Shown piece after piece: positions 63,128-64,000 of a stretch of 64,000 nucleotides of DNA. Within the stretch, counting starts at the first letter, position 1. Every line of letters starts with the position of its first letter. Below the pieces are notes generated by a model, which was not told the origin of the DNA, searched no databases, and was given only the letters and a program-made list of their open reading frames with translations. The position numbers and the translations under genes were made by a program. The DNA lies in NCBI GenBank assembly GCA_033807695.1, contig CM066306.1, forward strand, positions 1,364,001 through 1,428,000. The letters are read 5' to 3'. The DNA is from Daedaleopsis sinensis (Eukaryota; Basidiomycota; Agaricomycetes; Polyporales; Polyporaceae).

Positions 63128-63825
63128 CTGTCATTATCAGTATGTATCACTACCCGGAGGCAAGGTTGGCATCACATCTCTACCACATGGTATCGGAGGG
63201 CATTGTATCGCTTATGTTGTGGAAGTACCCTCAAATCATTCATCATACACGTATACCCGCACTCAAAAGTCCCTGTTAATATGCATGCGTTCTGCGATTT
63301 TCCATTGTCCACTCGGAACTTAACACCTGGTTCAAGATCTGAACAGAGTCCGAGGATGACACACGTGCACGCCAACAGACACCTTATCCGCAGATGATCC
63401 CGACCTTTGGCCATTGGCGAAACCAACTCAACGTCATTGCTTCCACGTTCGGGTTGTCTCCTGATTTCATTTCCCTGCGACTTGGAGTACAGCGTCGCGG
63501 GAAGGATCTGTTGAGCCATCTTCTCTGCGATACGATCTTTGCCGCCTTCATGATTTACAAGAATCCCTCGCATTACAGCACCGTTGCTCACCGTCATCGA
63601 CGTCGCGGTATGCTCGCGTGCTAAAACCGATGCGATCCGCCTGACCGATCTCAACATTCGCGGGAATGGTCATGCGTGATCGAAGCCGGTTGTCTAGCGG
63701 CCATGAAGGACTTCAAGGAGCATCTTCGCGTGGCCCCAGGTTCGCCAGTCACGAGATTCTCCCAGTTTTACTCCGAGGTCATATAACTACTCGAAACGCC
63801 ACGCCGACGACGTGGCAACGAAAAC
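63128..63825. other. Intergenic region, nothing seen
   Basis: This is the promoter side of the CBM1 gene. No supported frame is present. Confidence 0.55.
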
Positions 63826-64000
63826 ATGGTTTACGGTCTGTTCATCGCGTTCGGTTTCTTCATCCTTGCTGCTCGGGTCTCCGCGCAGTCTCCTGCCTGG
63901 GGGCAGTGCGGTGGTGTCGGCTGGTGAGTGTTAGCGTATGCATTGCTCATGGATCAAATCGTCTAACAGGGTGAAACAGGTCAGGAAGCACGACGTGTGT
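63826..64000 (+). CDS. Secreted protein with N-terminal CBM1 cellulose-binding module (partial, cut by window end)
   Basis: ATG 63826 begins a signal peptide (MVYGLFIAFGFFILAARVSA) followed at once by QSPAWGQCGGVGW. An intron (63924-63979) splits the Trp codon and the next exon reads SGSTTC, giving the canonical CBM1 start WGQCGG..W-SG-TTC. CBM1 modules anchor fungal cellulases, hemicellulases, esterases, LPMOs or swollenins to crystalline cellulose. The catalytic domain lies beyond the window, so the enzyme class cannot be stated. Confidence 0.88.

Overview
This window is nuclear DNA of a basidiomycete fungus, most likely a white-rot Agaricomycete of the Polyporales (Trametes/Ganoderma-like). 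Three things point there. Nearly every gene is broken by many short introns of about 50-80 bp with GT..AG ends. There are three class II (fungal secretory) manganese peroxidase genes of the short type. Several other genes have an Agaricomycete character: a glycopeptide (GLP)-like secreted family, an expanded kinase-like family, a nuclease fused to a jacalin-like domain, and a CBM1 module. I reconstructed splice junctions by hand. The best-checked models (areA-like, Sec7/PH, GPR1-like, MnP1-3, GLP-A) give exon sums divisible by three and rejoin known motifs across introns.

Layout, left to right. 1-4.7 kb has no gene I can support. 4.7-8.4 kb (+) encodes an AreA/NIT2-type GATA nitrogen regulator with a DUF1752-like region. 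8.6-13.8 kb (+) encodes a Sec7 + PH ARF exchange factor. 14.3-15.5 kb (-) is a short-chain dehydrogenase. 16.6-17.6, 18.7-19.6 and 22.3-23.5 kb (all +) are three paralogous small secreted Cys-rich proteins, interrupted by a DEUBAD (Asx-homology) protein on the minus strand at 19.8-21.2 kb. 24.3-25.8 kb (-) is an A1 aspartic peptidase. 27.1-30.8 kb (+) is a large unidentified protein. 30.8-33.9 kb is gene-poor and carries an 827-bp TA-flanked inverted-repeat element. 33.9-34.8 kb (+) is a GPR1/FUN34/YaaH transporter, 35.3-37.0 kb (-) a secreted EEP nuclease/phosphatase with a jacalin-like domain, and 37.7-39.1 kb (-) a protein-kinase-like protein.

The 39.6-53.2 kb block is the manganese peroxidase cluster: MnP1 (-), bleomycin hydrolase (-), MnP2 (+), MnP3 (+). 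MnP1 and MnP3 share several hundred bases of promoter, and all three promoters keep a CCAAT box and a TATA box at matching distances from the start codon. After that come a membrane RING-H2 protein (-), a GTPBP1-type GTPase (-), a charged coiled-coil protein with an HPD tripeptide (+), and at the right edge the start of a secreted CBM1 protein.

Functionally, the window joins extracellular lignocellulose attack (MnPs, GLP-like proteins, the CBM1 protein), secreted hydrolases (aspartic peptidase, EEP protein) and a nitrogen-status regulator with ordinary housekeeping genes. No prokaryotic-type system, CRISPR array, rRNA or convincing tRNA was found.
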